From: Nectonema munidae | Lineage: Eukaryota > Nematomorpha > Nectonematoida > Nectonematidae | NCBI GenBank assembly: GCA_030549495.1 | Contig: JAUIRK010001034.1 | Span: 62,001-126,000, forward strand | Direction: 5' to 3' | Length of the DNA: 64,000 nt | Shown: in pieces, positions 1-15,000 of the stretch | Numbering within the stretch: the stretch's first letter is position 1 | Layout of the letters: each line of letters starts with the position of its first letter | Translations under genes and position numbers: made by a program | The notes under the pieces: model-generated | The model's database searches: none | Told to the model about the DNA's origin: nothing | The model's input: the letters and a program-made list of their open reading frames with translations, nothing else

Positions 1-3000
1 CCCTCACAATATTTGATTATAAGTTCATTCCTTTCAAAAAATTTGTAATCAAAATACTCTAAAGACATCTAAAAACAAAGGTCGCTTAGAAATTTAATTT
101 AAATTTTTCTTGAGTATCACTTTGAACTTTTTTATTAAAGATGACAACTTTTGCTTTTTTTACCTTGTACTATTATTTCTATTTTATAATCTCTGTCAAT
201 ATATTTAACTTGAAGAGAAATAATTTTTAGGAAAATAGAATTAACATTCAACTTTGGAAGATCCTTACTTATAAATATAATGATTAACTTCGCAATATTG
301 CTAAAATTAGTATCGAGTATTTTGATATGTGTTATGCATTTTGGGGTTGTTTCAAATCTTTAGAAACATTCTAAACAATGACACTAATTTAGGCTTTAAA
401 ATATCTTGATTGGTCGGTTTTTTATCATAAACGGAAAACTTTTTTCCCATTTTTTAAGACTTACACAAATTAAAAAAATATTTTTCCTAAATTTTAATTT
501 TAACTTTGTAAGCAATTTAAAAATCTAATTGTCATTTTAAGATTGAAAATTTTTTTGAAAATCCCAAAAAACTCCGCGTATTATGGAACCTTCTTTATTG
601 GTCTTATCGAGATTTCATGTGGTTTTATGAGTTTCGGTAAAAATGACATCCCTAATTCCAAAGGTACATTAATTTGGTCAACTTCTTACGTTTCTCGATT
701 AAAATGACTTGAAAGTTAAATGATAAACATTTAAAATACTATACCAGAAAAATTATTTTTCTTTATTTGTGGAAAATTAATGAAAGCGCTTAAAAGATAC
801 TAGCGATTATAAGATTTACCTCTAGCTCTTCAGCTTCTTATGTATATAAATATAAGCATGTTTGTTTTATGCTTTCTACTTCAGGTCATAACATGTTTGT
901 TATCTTAAAAAAGCACTTAACTTTGACTGACGTGTAATGGACTAATCAAATTTCAAGGCATGGAATTAAGATATAAGGAAACTTTTTATTTATGTGATTG
1001 ACATGTCAAAGTTTTGACTTTCATAAGGGCAAACAATCTTAGACTTAGAGTAATTACCCTTAATTCTACTTTTGTTGAGAGTTTTATTATCCAATACAAC
1101 ACCTACTTATGTTTTATAATCTCACAGTAGTCATGATATGTGTTTGTAAATATTATACGCTTTAAAACTTTCGGTCCTTTTGACGAATTCATCTGCGCTA
1201 CTTTAAACAAAACCACAAAAAGTATTAATAATAATGGCATTAATGGCCTCAAATTTCTTTGTTTACTTTCGTTGAAGTCATAAACATCCGCTACCTGCTA
1301 TAAATTAAAGAAGACCATATTTCCTTTTTAAAGATTAAATCATGATCAAAAGTTTTTTTAATAAATTCACTCTAGTAGTGTGTGTTTTGCCTCTACTTTA
1401 TAACTTATATACCGTTAACACTTGGAAGTGGCTGTAAGTTTACTAATTTTTATCTTTTTTATTTTAAAATTTTTTATTATATTTTTATAAATTGTAAATA
1501 ATAACACCTTAATCATTTGGAACACTATAAGTGGGAAACTTTGCTTTCCTGCTAAAATCCATGAGTAACAAAATGTTTGCCTCATAAATTCCCACAAAAA
1601 CGGAAAATGACATTGAAACTATGAGTTATATTATCCTGAAGTTTGATGTCAAGAAGTAATATTTTTAAAAAATGCCTTTGAATTTTATGCAAACAGTAAT
1701 TTAACTAATCATTAAAAAATATATGCATTCTTTATTGTTAAAAGTGAATAAAATTTTGAAATAGGCGAAAATTATTCGCCTTTTAAATTAAAAACTTGCA
1801 CAATTTGGACAAAAGTAACTAAAATGTCAAAATAATGATGTTCCCGACCACTTTATTTTACATAGATTCGATCAGATTGTGTGCAAATTCATTCATACTC
1901 CAAAAATACTTGAGAAAGAGAATCCACGCAATCGTTGAGGCTGCGTATGTCTCGTAATTGAAATCCAAATTACTCACTTTTCATAAAGGTCCATCCGCGT
2001 TGAAATGAGAAAAGGTGTTTTTCAAAAATGTTATCTAATAAATATTGTATGAAATTTGAAAAGTGAAAAAATAAATGATTAATCTAATTAGATTAATTAA
2101 AATAATGAATTTTATGTGATTATTAAACTTTTGTTAAATAGAAGTAAAACGTAATCAAGCTTATATATATTTTTTAGGTTTATTTCTTGGTATTTTAACT
2201 TTATTGAGAAAATTATTGTTAATTTTGCACAAAACTAATTATTCTTAAATTTAAATCTCTCTAAGTCTGTAGATTTCTTTTTGGAAAACAACTTTCCTAT
2301 GAAAAATGAAGCTATAACCAAAAATATACTATAAGGAGTAGAAATGCAATCATATAGATTCTTTCATCTTTAATATACCACACAATTGAAAAAATAATTG
2401 TATACCCCTTTTTCTCAAGGTTCGTGACTTTTTCTTAATAAACACGGAAAAACTTTGCGATAGAGGGGTAATATCTGCATTTTATTAGATTTCGTTCGTG
2501 ATTATGCTTTCTTTCTAGATTTGGTGAAATGGCGATTTTTTTCTTTAATTTCCACGAGGACATCCTGAGTTTTCCAAAACTGAAAATAACACGAAATGAG
2601 AAATCTAAGAGCCCTTATTTTCTTCAACTAGTGTATAGCGATTCAAATATTATTATTTATAAAAATAAACTCAAGAAGGGATATCGCTTGAAGAATATGA
2701 ACCCTAAGAAGAACTGCGTCACAAACTTTTTGCTAATGAAGTGTTAAACATATGTGACAGTCACATTGTGCGTGCCAACCTCATAACGCGAATTAATAGA
2801 GTATATGTTTTTGAAACTCGTTATAACCAAAATTTATTTTGTTTTCAAAATGTGTTTTATTCTTATCATTGAAAACCCTTATCAATACCAATTTTTCATT
2901 CCATCTTAATGTATACTTTGCCAAAATCAGAAAAATTCAAAACGAGTAAACTTATACAAGATTATCCTAAAAATGTGAACCCACTTCATGAGTGTCTTTG

Positions 3001-3640
3001 TTTAGATTCGAAGTGGCAAGGATGTTAATTAAATTTAATATCATGATCGGTACTGCTAAATCAAGAAGTGATTTCAAAAATAGGATTTTGTCACTTTACA
3101 AAGCGAAAATTCGATCATTTCTCGTCTTGAAATAGAGTGACTAAAACAAAATATTTACATGTATTTTTTGCCAACATAGAGTTGTGCGTTGCGTATTTTT
3201 GGATGTGCCACACTTGTCAAACCTGCAATAGATTGCTATTCTTAGTTCACCCCTTGTACCTAATAAAAAATTTTTGCTTCAAGAATTATTTTCTTATAAT
3301 ATAAAATACAATAATCAAAATTTTGTGATAGTTAGTGAATAGACTACAATTAAATCACTAACATATGCTACGCAATATAAAAAAGAAGGTTTCTAAAAAG
3401 TTTGGTTGATTTTTACCCTCTATATCAGATGTTGACAAGTCGTTAATTAAGTCAATTCAGATAAAAATAGAATTTTTGTTGGTAATGAAACGACTTTATT
3501 ATACACAGGTAAAATTAGATCGGTACGTCAAAATTATTAATATATAATTTGATTAATATCTTTAACTTCCGTTATGCAAAATTTGAGGAAAAATATTTTG
3601 TTTAAATTTTAAACAGTTCGCCTATATTGAATAAACATTT
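1..3640. other. AT-rich stretch without recognised gene
   Basis: Only short AT-driven reading frames occur (for example 2529-2747, 72 codons), none with a recognisable motif or convincing splice context. No terminal repeats or tandem arrays stand out. The missing 5' exon(s) of the Wnt gene downstream could lie here, but no signal-peptide-like exon followed by a GT donor in the required phase was identified. Confidence 0.5.
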
Positions 3641-5180
3641 TAAAAAAAATCTTCTTCTAACCCATGTGTCTTTTGTGCCGATGATTTCCTTGACAAATTT
3701 TCTTCTACTCCTAAAATCATTACAACTAAACAGCTTCACTTTTGCGACTCATTAATTGTTAGCAAGGGTTCTTCATTCTATTCTCATTCATTGAATCAGA
3801 GAGCTCAATATTGCCATACATTCCCTTAAGAATCGTTCTTCTATTCATTTTCATAGTTCACTCTTAAAACATTCATTTTTTCTCTTCCTTTTATTTCCAA
3901 AGAACTTCTGTTTCTACATAACCTGAGTCTTGAATATTGTCACCATCTGTCTTGAAATATTGTCTTGAATAGATCACCATCGTTCAATCTCTATACTTTT
4001 CTCTTTTTCTAAAATTTTTTAAAAAAATTATACTTTTGAGGCTCATAAGTTTTTGCATCCAAGTATAAATTATTAAACATAAAAACCAAATTGCTTTCCA
4101 ACCGAATAAAAATAGATAAATTAGAATTTTGAAACTCATTAAATCTTTATGCTATAAATCATCATCCTCAATTTGCATTTTTCTTGATATTTGAAAAGCT
4201 TTTCACTGCATAAACCGTCAGCTCCTTTTCTACAAACTCTAACGCATCGGCTTTCTCTCTAATATGTTGAATTGGTTAAAAAGTTTCATTTCCTTTCGCA
4301 ATCAGTATATTTCAACACTTCAGTTTCTTGTATATACTCAGCAACTCCACAAGGAGCAATCCTTGATCCTCTTTTGTTTCACCTTTATTTCAATGATATG
4401 TGTATTGCCTTAAATAACAAGTGTAATTCTATGTTTTACGCGGATGATTTCACTCTTATGTTTGAAACCAACTCCTCGGTTTCTTCTATAAATAGTATAA
4501 ACAATGTTCTTAATTGTGTCTACGAACGGTGTTTTATCTACTGCGTGTCTCTTAACTCAAATAAGAGTAAGTATATGCTTTTCTCTAATTCCAAGTTTTG
4601 ACATTTTTCTTCATCAGTTTAGTGATTATTTACTTGAACGTGTTGCATCTTTTTGATACCTATAGGTTCTCTTTTATCCAATTCTCTCTTGGTCTCTTAA
4701 TAATATAAAACACTTAATAACAAAACGTTCTAGGCTACTTGGTATCTTCTTAAAGTTTAAATCCTACTTTCCTCCTAATGTAAGTAAAATTCTCTACTTT
4801 TCCCATTTTTTTAATCCCATTTAAATCATTTTTCCCATTTAAATTACTGCAATCGGCTATGGTCCAACCTCAATAATACCTTAATCAAGAAACTTGATAA
4901 TGTTCAGAAGAAATTTTTCAATTTTATAGACTCTAATAATACTTCACCTTTTTCACATCTTACTTTGCATCAACTTTCTATATTTTCCCATTAAATTTTT
5001 TCCTACAAATCTTATTTCCTTGAACTTATCATCAGCGAATTTCCTACCGCAAAAAAACGTCATACATAATTATTATACTCGTCAATCGTAATCAACACTT
5101 TTGTAAAATAATTTCCAAAACTTACAAATAAATACATTAACTCGTGAGAAGCATCAAATGTGGCTTCGTGAACACTCGTC
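3640..5180 (+). mobile_element. Decayed LINE (non-LTR retrotransposon) reverse transcriptase
   Basis: Several frames together show the order of a non-LTR reverse transcriptase. At 4330-4400 the sequence reads SATPQGAILDPLLFHLYFND, matching the usual TPQGSxLGPLLFxLYxND block, followed by FYADDFTL (about 4432-4455), the catalytic YADD box with both aspartates. Further on, other frames give thumb-like remnants and, near 5020-5090, a C-terminal stretch resembling the RRHxHNYYTRQS ending common in jockey/CR1-like LINEs. The copy is broken by stops and frame changes and lacks a recognisable endonuclease domain. It lies just upstream of the first visible Wnt exon. Clade is uncertain. Confidence 0.75.
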
Positions 5181-5789
5181 GTAGCTTAAAAAAGTTGGAA
5201 TAAGCTCAATTGGGGTTGATTGTGCGAAATAGAGAAATAGAATTTAATAGAGTTGATCGTAAAAGCACGTTTGACTCGATATTTGTTCATACAGGGGTGA
5301 ACCTCTTGTTCAAACAAAAGATAAAAATATTTCTGATTTAAAAAGTTTATTATCAGTAGTAACACTTTTATAAATATATATTTCTTAGGCAACCAACATA
5401 TACATAGACGCCTGCCTCAAGTTTGAAGAAGCCTGCTACTATTCAAGTTTGACAGCTGGGAGAGGTCATACATATAAAAAAAATAGCGGTTTCCTGTCAA
5501 AATATTGAAAAATTCAAAAATTGTTCACACATCCATAAAAATAAATAATTCTAAAAAAGTGCATTTAGAGTAATAAGTAGGTTTTCTTCGTGTTGTTTCA
5601 TAATAATTACAGCGCTTATTTCAAACTACGAGCAAAGAAGTTTTAGTGCACGATCGAATCAAATACCTTAGGATATTGAACCTGTTCATCGATAAAACCT
5701 ACTCATGCCCTACAATGAAAATTGTGCTGCAATTAGAATCAATGAAATAATATGCTAACATAAAATGGCATTCATTTTGCGTTGTTTAG
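5181..5789. other. Sequence upstream of first visible Wnt exon
   Basis: AT-rich, no coding signal recognised. It ends in a splice acceptor (TTGCGTTGTTTAG) directly before the Wnt coding exon at 5790, so this is intron if the gene is intact. Confidence 0.5.
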
Positions 5790-6028
5790 AGAAATAGCGA
5801 AAATGACAAATGAAACAGCTTCAAATGCAATAAACTACTGCAATAGAGCGTATGGGTTGAGCAGACGTCAAATGAAATTCTGTCAAAGAAACACACAACT
5901 CATGAAGTTTATCGCGCAAGGAGCCCAAATGTCGATAGATGAGTGCCAGAAGCAGTTCAAGAACCGGAGATGGAATTGCACCTCCCAACAAAACTCCAAA
6001 AGCTTTCTTGGAAACTTCCTGACTTTGG
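5790..6028 (+). CDS. Wnt4: Wnt4 exon (first visible)
   Basis: Acceptor TTGTTTAG, donor GTAGGT at 6029. Begins with the last base of a split codon and ends with one base of the next. Encodes [20 protein letters not shown] and the [15 protein letters not shown] region, the N-terminal Wnt core. In-frame sequence continues to 6084 past the donor but loses all similarity, so the donor at 6029 is preferred. Confidence 0.92.
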
Positions 6029-9000
6029 GTAGGTTTGCAGCCTTTACTATCAAACTTACTTTTTTTGTTTGTATACATGCGTAAACGTAAGGGACCTTTT
6101 AGCCTGCGGACAGTTTGTCTAAAGCTCTGGCTCTAAAAAAAGATAAATTGTAGTTAAAAAGTTTGATTTAATTTTTAAAATTTTTTGAGACCGTTAAAGT
6201 GACAATATATGTAATAGTTTCCCTGGTTCAGACTTGTTAAATTTTGAGGCTGAAAGTTTAGTTCATAAACTCAAAAAATTAAATAATGACTGAAAAAATT
6301 TAACTTCTGGTGGTCGAGCAAAGACAGAAAAATTGATAGTATTTTTCACAAGCGAAGTTTTATGTCTAAGATTGAAAGAAATTTCCTTAAATGTTCATAT
6401 TCCCATTGTAAGGGTTAGTTCTTCATTGGTTAAATATTCTGTCTCTCAAATATCATAATCTTGAAGAAGATGAGCGACTTAATATTTTGGAATTTCAAAC
6501 TTGGAAAAAATCCCTCTTTCAAAGAGGAAAAAGGCTAGAGAGTGAGAAATATTTCATAGAATAAAATTAAAAAAATGAATCACAGGAATTTATGACAGAT
6601 AAAAAAGAGTGTTTATAAAGTCTGTATACGAACATTTTTAATTCATGAATAGAACAAACGTATTTATAATCCTAATTCGCGCTTTATAGGATAAAGGTTG
6701 TTTGGGCAATTGTTCCTTACGTAAACTATCTTTAGCAAATTGTGTGTAATGAAACTTAGGAAAAAATGCCCAATCGTCTAATTAATTAACCAAGTATAAC
6801 TGATCCAGCAAACAACGATGTAAAAATTGAAAATGTTTTCTTTAAATAAAAATAACTATATTTTTAATTAATTGATTCTTAATTAATTAATTAATTAGGT
6901 GCTTAGATAACTAGTAAGTTAGTTATAGGTGAGTGTTAGTTTTTGAGCAACACACTCAAACTTGAGGACACATATAAAATATAATGGTCAGGCTTTGTAT
7001 ATAGAAACTTCTATTCAATCCTTCCTTGTTCTTTTCCAAAGTCTCTTTGAAATAAATTCCAAAATCTCTTAGAAATAAAATTGAGTTTGTTTTCGCATTC
7101 CAACGTCTTCAACAAAATCTTTTGAATGAATACAAACGTATATCTTGTCATGAAATTAATTGCTTTTCTTGCTAATTTGTCTGATATATTAACTCTTTAG
7201 CATGAAATATATCAAAGAACATTATATTTTATATTCATATCGTTTATAATTCACCGCTTGTATTGTTTTTCTCTTTACTGAATAGAGGTAAGCTTTTTGG
7301 GTATCTCATAAACTCCAATGTACACATGTTCACTCTTCATTCTAACAGATTCTACTATTTACATTCTATCAGTTAAAAAAACTTTTTTTTGCAATAATAA
7401 ATCTTTTTAGAGCATTTTTATACATACATTTTTTCTTTCTTTCTTAGATATAATTAGTTAAAAGTTAAATTTTTCCATTATTTTGCCAACCACATTTCAT
7501 ACAAGCATCATATGGGGTCAGCATTCTTCTGAATTTTTTTAAAAATCCCAGAATTTCAATACAAAATGAAGATAAGTGGGAAAACATTTTTGATATAAAT
7601 ATACTTTCCAATTCTTATGATGTTTGAGTTCAACACGGTTCTCAATGTTAAGATATTCTCCTAAACATTCATTAAGTAGAAAACTTTGTTCATTAGTGTT
7701 TTCAAATATTCCATAAAAAATAATGAATGTGCGAAATGAAAAAATCAAAAATATTCCTTTATGATATTTTTCATAACCAATTCTCGTCTACCCCAAATCT
7801 GTTTTAGTATAAAATTGATAAATTAAACGTAAGTATTATAAATTCGATTATATAAAAATTTAAATTAAACAAAAAATTTGACATGATGTAATATGGAAAA
7901 TAATTTAGACATTTTGAAGTTTCAATTTTTGCTAAATTTACTGTAAATACACAAAATTTTGTTTTTATATATTAAAAACATATTTTATATTTTCACCGTG
8001 TTCAATGAGATTTGAAAAATTAATTTTATTCCATTGAAAATATTGATTTTAATATGAGCATCATTGTGATAACAAATTCTAAGTTTATTCAATGTTCAAG
8101 CATTAAAATAAACAGTATAAAGAAAGTTTGGCTATCGACAATATCTAAGCCATTATAGCGAATTTTGGAGTTAGGTCTAAAACTCCTTGAACACAAATAA
8201 TAATTGACAATTCTAACATCTACGTACTAGCATATTCTAATGCACACGGTTTAGTCATACTTGTAGACTTCATTGCTTTGAATTAATTCTCTTATACCGA
8301 TACTTCAATCATTCCATACTTTAATACAAGAGTTTGTGCCTTACTAATCTAAATTTGTAGCAACCATTCCCCTATTTTTTGGATGTGCCACTTACAAATA
8401 GGCTGATTTTACGGCAAACGCCGATACCAACTATCAATTGCCTACAGGTTATATTTTTGAAATGCCGAAGAAAATCTATTTAAATCGGCCATTTTTTTCC
8501 AGGAACGAGAGAGGCAGCTTTTATCCATTCGTTGTCGTCATCAGGAATTGCTTACGTCATAACGAAAGCGTGTAGCAACAATAACCTAAATATATGTGGC
8601 TGCGATGAAACTCTTCGTGGCAACTCTAAAGGCGGATTCTACTGGTCAGGTTGTTCAGACAATGTCAACTTTGGTGTAACAATTTCTTCCATGTTCACTG
8701 ATCCTCATGAAAAGAGAAAAAAGCCAAAAACACGACATTTAATGAATCTACATAACAATAATGCTGGAAGACTTGTAAGTTCTTAATATATATCGATTAT
8801 ACATCATATTGTCTAATCCCCTTAGTATCGCCATTCATCCTAGGTTATCCATTGTTAGTAGTTAGAAAGCAGTAAAACAACAGGTTATGAAAGCAATAAC
8901 TTTGCACTCTTCCAATTGAAAACAAGTCGAGAAATCGTCTAGATTCGCAACATGTCATTCGTTTTGCATTTAGCTAAAATGAGCTTCGAACCGCAAAAAT

Positions 9001-12000
9001 AATTGAAACTAAACCGAACCAAATGTCCCATTAATTTGAATAATTCTTGACTTACATGCTTGTGTATTTTATAAAAAATAATAATTTCTTTATTTTGTTC
9101 TAGGGGTGCGGGATGAATTTATTTTCACATAAGGGAAACCGAAACCTAAAAAGGTTAAGAACCACTGAACTAAACATATAGCAACTTGCCTAAATGTCAT
9201 GGTGAGTCAATTAATTTTTGAAAATTTTTATTTTTATTTTTTACATATTATTAGAATATCTAATAAAAATTTATATAACTTCCCAAAAAATGCAAAAAGT
9301 AGTGAACATATTTCTACTATAGACACCAAATGGCTTTAAGTTTTTATTTTACATGAAAGGGCTATTACATCCTTATGCTTGAAAGTTGAGATGTTTTAAC
9401 TGCATGCCTTGGCTTTAATATTGAAGTCGTAGTTAAAATGGATCCTGCACTATCCTACCGGAAATAAGCTCCTCCGCAAACGTGCCTGAATTTGGTAATT
9501 GCCTAAATAACTGACTAATCACAACTAAGTAACTAATTAACTAACTGCATAATTGACTTACCACCAAAATTTAATTAACTAACTAAAAAGTAGCTAACGG
9601 GTAATTAACTAACTACGAAGGTACATTTGTTTTAATAATTTAAACCTATTTTTTCATATTTTTTACAGAATCCTCGTTTAATAAAACATTGAGAACAACA
9701 TTCATACTATTTTTTAGATTTTATTTTGTGCAAAATGTTTGTTCGGGGAAATGAACGTTCTCCGTTACATACTTGAAGATTACATAAAAAGGCGCGCAAG
9801 AACATTAGCGAAGTGCACGCGTTAGTCGTTGTGTTTTACGGTCGTCAGGGGTGGTTTGGAGGCGCGCTCAGTTGAAGTAAAAATTCTTTCGTCTAGGTCG
9901 TGGGAATTAGAACAAATGACGTCTAACCACAGACAAAACGTGAACATGATGAAATCTTTATGGTGCGTTCAATATTGAGGAGTCGTGAGTCCATCACAAA
10001 AATAAAATGCTAAATCGATAAGAAATGAGCCAGCTTTTTTAATCTCTTAATGATATGCTAATTAAGGATTTTGCATACGCCGTGCTAAACTCTCCTTTAT
10101 TTCCCTGGCTATACAACGAACGAAACATGCACGTATTTATCCTACTTCCCATATTCCCTCAGTGTTTGCTAGTTATTAACATAAATCATATGAAAAATAT
10201 CCAGTGGCAATCTCTAACATCACATACTAAATGTTTTATTATACGTTATCTCTGAAGAAGATAACGTGCTACACATCTTGTCCTATCTTTTAATGCATGT
10301 TCGATTTAACAACGCGCAAGCTCTCCTCTAAGATGAACGGGGATAAACATAGACTTTCATTTGGTCCATCGAAGCATTTTCCGTAGTCCATTTAATGCTT
10401 ATACGAGTACCGACATTTAAGAACAGACAAACGGCTATTTCAATATCTCTTATTTTCATCTCCAACTTCAATATATTTCAATCTACGTAACCTTCAAAAT
10501 GTTAGAATGAGTACATATTAACAAAAGTAGAATAAAATTTATATTCATATGAACACAAACACGCTATAATAACACGTATTTGAAAACTACTTATAATGTT
10601 ATGTAATTTGGAAAGAAGCTATCAAATTAAGGAAACGATCTTTTGATTTATAGGTTATTATTTGATAAGACAAACACGGAAATGGTGCATAAAAATAAGG
10701 ATGCCATATGACTTGAAGTTTATAAAAATGATAATGAATAATTGCAAAAAGTTGGAATCCATTTATATTATTTACCAAAAGTAGTCATTTTTAAATTCCC
10801 CTTTACTACTATATTTGCTGGAATGGAGGCCAATTATTTACAACGTTTATTTATCATTTAGCCTTCAAGTTATAATATTGCATCCTCCCACGTTTCTTTT
10901 ATCAAATAATATCTAAAGATGCCTAACTTCATTTTAGATCACCTCTTAAAAGTGCATACCATTATTTATAACTAGACAATATTTATTTTTCATATCATAT
11001 TAGTTTAAACTTATTAAAATATTCATATCAATTAAAACTTATCAAAAAATCTAAGGATGTTTCCCTTAATTTTATATCAGCTGTTCAAAATACCTAACAT
11101 TTCAACAAGCTTTCAAATACATAATTTTATAACTTTATTTTGCACATAGAATTTTAATTTAAGTAACTACCTCGCTCGAAGTCCATCCTCAGACATGTTC
11201 CTTCAATATTGTAACAATTTCAATGCTAGGTGTATAAATATACGTCATCGCCTTTTCAGATTCTGGTCTGATATTAGATGTACAGCAAACTTTAAATACA
11301 AAATTTCCATAGAAAAATTGGTGAATAGGTTATCAATCAAATCAGTGTTAAATTTGTGATAGAGTAAAAATTAGATTTAATGAATTTTTAGATGGAAAAA
11401 TACGTATTTTGATGTGGGAGACGTCAAGCTTGGACCTGTAAAGATTGTATTTTTACGCGAGGTTCATTGCACTCATTTAATTTGCTTTGCCATTTGCTTT
11501 ATTAGAGCTTTGCCAAACTCTAATAAATTAGAATTGAAGAGAACTTTTCATTCATGCGATGACTTTTCAAAAATACGCGTGTATTCAGGGGAAAATCTTG
11601 TTCTTAATTTTGAAAATAATAAAGGTTAAAAATTTGCAATAAATATAATAATTGATTTTGATTAGTTTTACATATAATTTATCACGATTTGTACTTTTAT
11701 ATTCTTCAAATAGCTTATACCACGCTATTTCAAGAATTAGAACAGGTTTTTTTGGGTTTCCAGTCTATCGCGTTAACTTTTCTTCCAAAGATAGAAGGTC
11801 ACTTTAATTTGACAAGTTTCACAATATGATTTAATTAAGTTTTAACAAAAAATAAGTAATTTATTTTGTAAGAATTTTGCAATACAATAATATTTGGGAT
11901 CGATAAGCTTTTTTATTTATTTTTAATTTTTTCCGTTATGTTTTAGAACGTTCAAACGAATGCGAAATGTTGCATAGTTTTAGATAATAAATTGCTGATC

Positions 12001-15000
12001 TGTTATCATGCTTTCTTTTTCATTATTATCCGATATGACATAGCATGATTTCTAATTAATTAAATCATCTTTTAATTAATGTAGGAAGAATTTTAAATCA
12101 AAAATCAATAGAAAGGAAGAAACTAGTTAACTAGTATTATAACTTATTTAGACAGGTTATTTGTTTATCAGGCTATATTTTGAATTACATTTCTCATACA
12201 GTTTGTTTTCAAAATCGATTCTTATAGGATTATTTTACTTTACTATCTCTCTCCTAATATGTTGAATCATTTTTCTGTTCTCTGCAAAAAACTTCAATAA
12301 AAACACCAACTTCAATACACACTATATTTAAGAAAGTTTGGGCATGAATCTTTTGGTATCCAATTTTCTGTCTTTATTTTATGAGCTTGGTTTTTACACT
12401 CCAATTTCATTAAGCTTTTTAATCTTGGTTTAATTTTCATTTCGATTATTCTTAAAATTGTACATAATAAAAAAAACTCTCGATTTCATAATACCCATTG
12501 AAAATTAAGGAAAAAGAATTTGATAAAATATCAATCCAAGTATTATAGGAACATTTGTTGAAATTTGATACACAAGTCTGTTGTTTGAATGACAACTTTT
12601 TGGAAAGTACGACTATTCATCTGTCGTCTATAATATAAGGAGAAGGGATATAGAAGACGTGCATGAGGGAATTCACTTTTGGTTGAAATGTTCTGAAGTC
12701 GAGTAGGGCGCATTTTTATTCTAACGCGGTACAGCTTCTTCATAGAGAATGCAACATACCATTTATGATGGAGGAGACGTGGAGGAGCCACATTCAATTG
12801 AAGAGTGCCTCCTTGCTTCACATCTCTAAATACTTCCTTCTCACTGGAGCTTTGGCAAAAAGACGTTCATCTGACAGCTTTTTAAGGACACAAGGAACAC
12901 GCACTGTTTGGCATATTTGTTTTGCAAAATGCTGCTACTAGTAGTTCTGAGAAGTCCGATTGCATTTAATTACTCTACTGCCAATAAGAAAATAGCCTTT
13001 TTTTAATTGGCATGACAAATAAGCGTGATCTCAAAGATAAAAGCGATCTTCCTGATGACAACCACGCATAAAGATGCTTCAACATGAATTGCCTTGGGAA
13101 AAATGAGTGTATTAAGAGCTTCATAACTTCTCTTGCCTTCTTCGAGAGGAAAAAATACCTACAACACAACCAAAATATGTTTCGCTTTTTATCTTCGCCA
13201 TCCTATATAAAGCAGGCTTGTGTGACGAATTGTCAACAGACAAAAGGTGTGTGTTCCTACAAAAAGTGTACAGGACAAATAGTAGGGGCAGAATGACGAC
13301 TCATTTAACTTAAGTGACTAACTAACTCTGTTTAACTAAATGCCTAACGAATATCCAACTAACTAACGTTCTACTTTTATTATTGTTATTACTATTATCT
13401 AATAAAATCTAATAAGACGAATCATAGAAATAATTAACTAGCTCACTAACTCAATAGACCAAGTAACTAACTTTGAATTTATTTTTCAGTTATGTTTTAT
13501 GTACTATTCTTTATTGTCGAGATTTTGTCACTTGCTGCAAATTATCGAAAACGACGGGGTCATGGATCTGAACTTTTTTAATACTTAATTATAAGTTTCT
13601 ATGTTGATATTTAAAGTTTGAGAATTTTCATAAGATCTTAAAAGAGGAGAACAGGTACATTATACAAAAATACGTACAAGTAGTCCCGGGCAGGGATTTT
13701 AGGTGTCTTGAACGCCATTCTCTCGTTCCTCCGATCCTCAACATTAATTTGATACGTTAACTTGGATCAAATTAGTTAATGAGATGTTTTCCAAGCTAAT
13801 TAAACGTGGATCTCTTCTTGCAAGGATTGTACTGAAATCTTCCATGTTAATCTCTATATGATTCATTTGCCTCCACAAGTTGCTCAAAAATCAGTTTCTT
13901 TTATTTATTATTTTATTTAACTGAATTCAATTTTCATGGATAATTTTTGTAAAATTCATCAGCAATTTCACATGCCTAAATTTTTAATTCAACTACATGC
14001 CCCACACATGGGACATAATTACAAGCAAGCATATAAGACATTGATCTATCTTGAAAAAAAGGAATAACATTGGGGGAAGGGGAAGCAACTGACACCTTTG
14101 CACGCTCTGAATCTGACCCTGTTAAGTATCATATTTCAAACAATGTTGACAGTTACTAAGATATAGCTGCCCTCTTTTGTGAGTCCTAATGGGGTAACTC
14201 TATTTTATTATAGGAAGTACTAGTACTCATTCACACTTGAAGTCAGAAAATTCCACTTCTGAAAGGAACATAACATTTATTTGTATCTTATTTATAACAT
14301 TTTTTTATCTTATTTTTTGGATAATATTCGTTATATGAGCAAGAAATGTGGGAGTGATCATGAAAAAGTTATGTCGTGCAATGCAATCAAGTATACGCTA
14401 GCTTGAAACAAAGTTGAAACATTAAAAGTAATTAGATTTGTTTTCTTTACTTGATTACGACATGAACTAATCAAAATATTTAGTATAATGAAATTTTAGG
14501 ATTCATTTTATTTTTTTAATTTTAAAAACAAATTTTTTTCTGTACACCTTTACACTCTATTGTCTCTTGAGGTATAAAGGTGGAAAATCTAAATAACCCA
14601 ACTAACGAAAAAGCCAATAACTAATAAATTAACACTATAACTAAGGAAACAATGAACAAACTAAATAATTAACTAAATAAATAACTAACTTTATTTGTTA
14701 TGAAATTTTAGAATTTTTTATGTACATTAGGTCAATTTGGAAATGCGACTTACAAAAAGAGTTAATCATCTTCACATATATGGTTAGCCTTTCATGCGTC
14801 CGGTTTTGACAAAGACAGCCCCAATTTCACATTCCCTTCTTGGTATTCTAATCCTCTTTTGTTTGAAAATTCAAGTTTTATTGACAATAAATAAATTACC
14901 GATTTTTACATTTAGATAGTCAAATTTTGCAACAAATTCAATATTTTTCTTAAAATATCACATTTTTATGATTTCCTAAAAACAACTTCGAAATCTAAAA

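Noticed and set aside
6029-6084. Extension of the first Wnt frame to 6084
   Set aside because: Similarity to Wnt stops exactly at the GTAGGT donor and resumes at 8503 in phase.
9007-9174. hAT miniature element with AACTAAAC duplication
   Set aside because: The right end GGTTAAGAACCACTG is good and the 8-mer occurs on both sides, but the sequence after the left 8-mer does not match the inverted end, so the pair may be chance.
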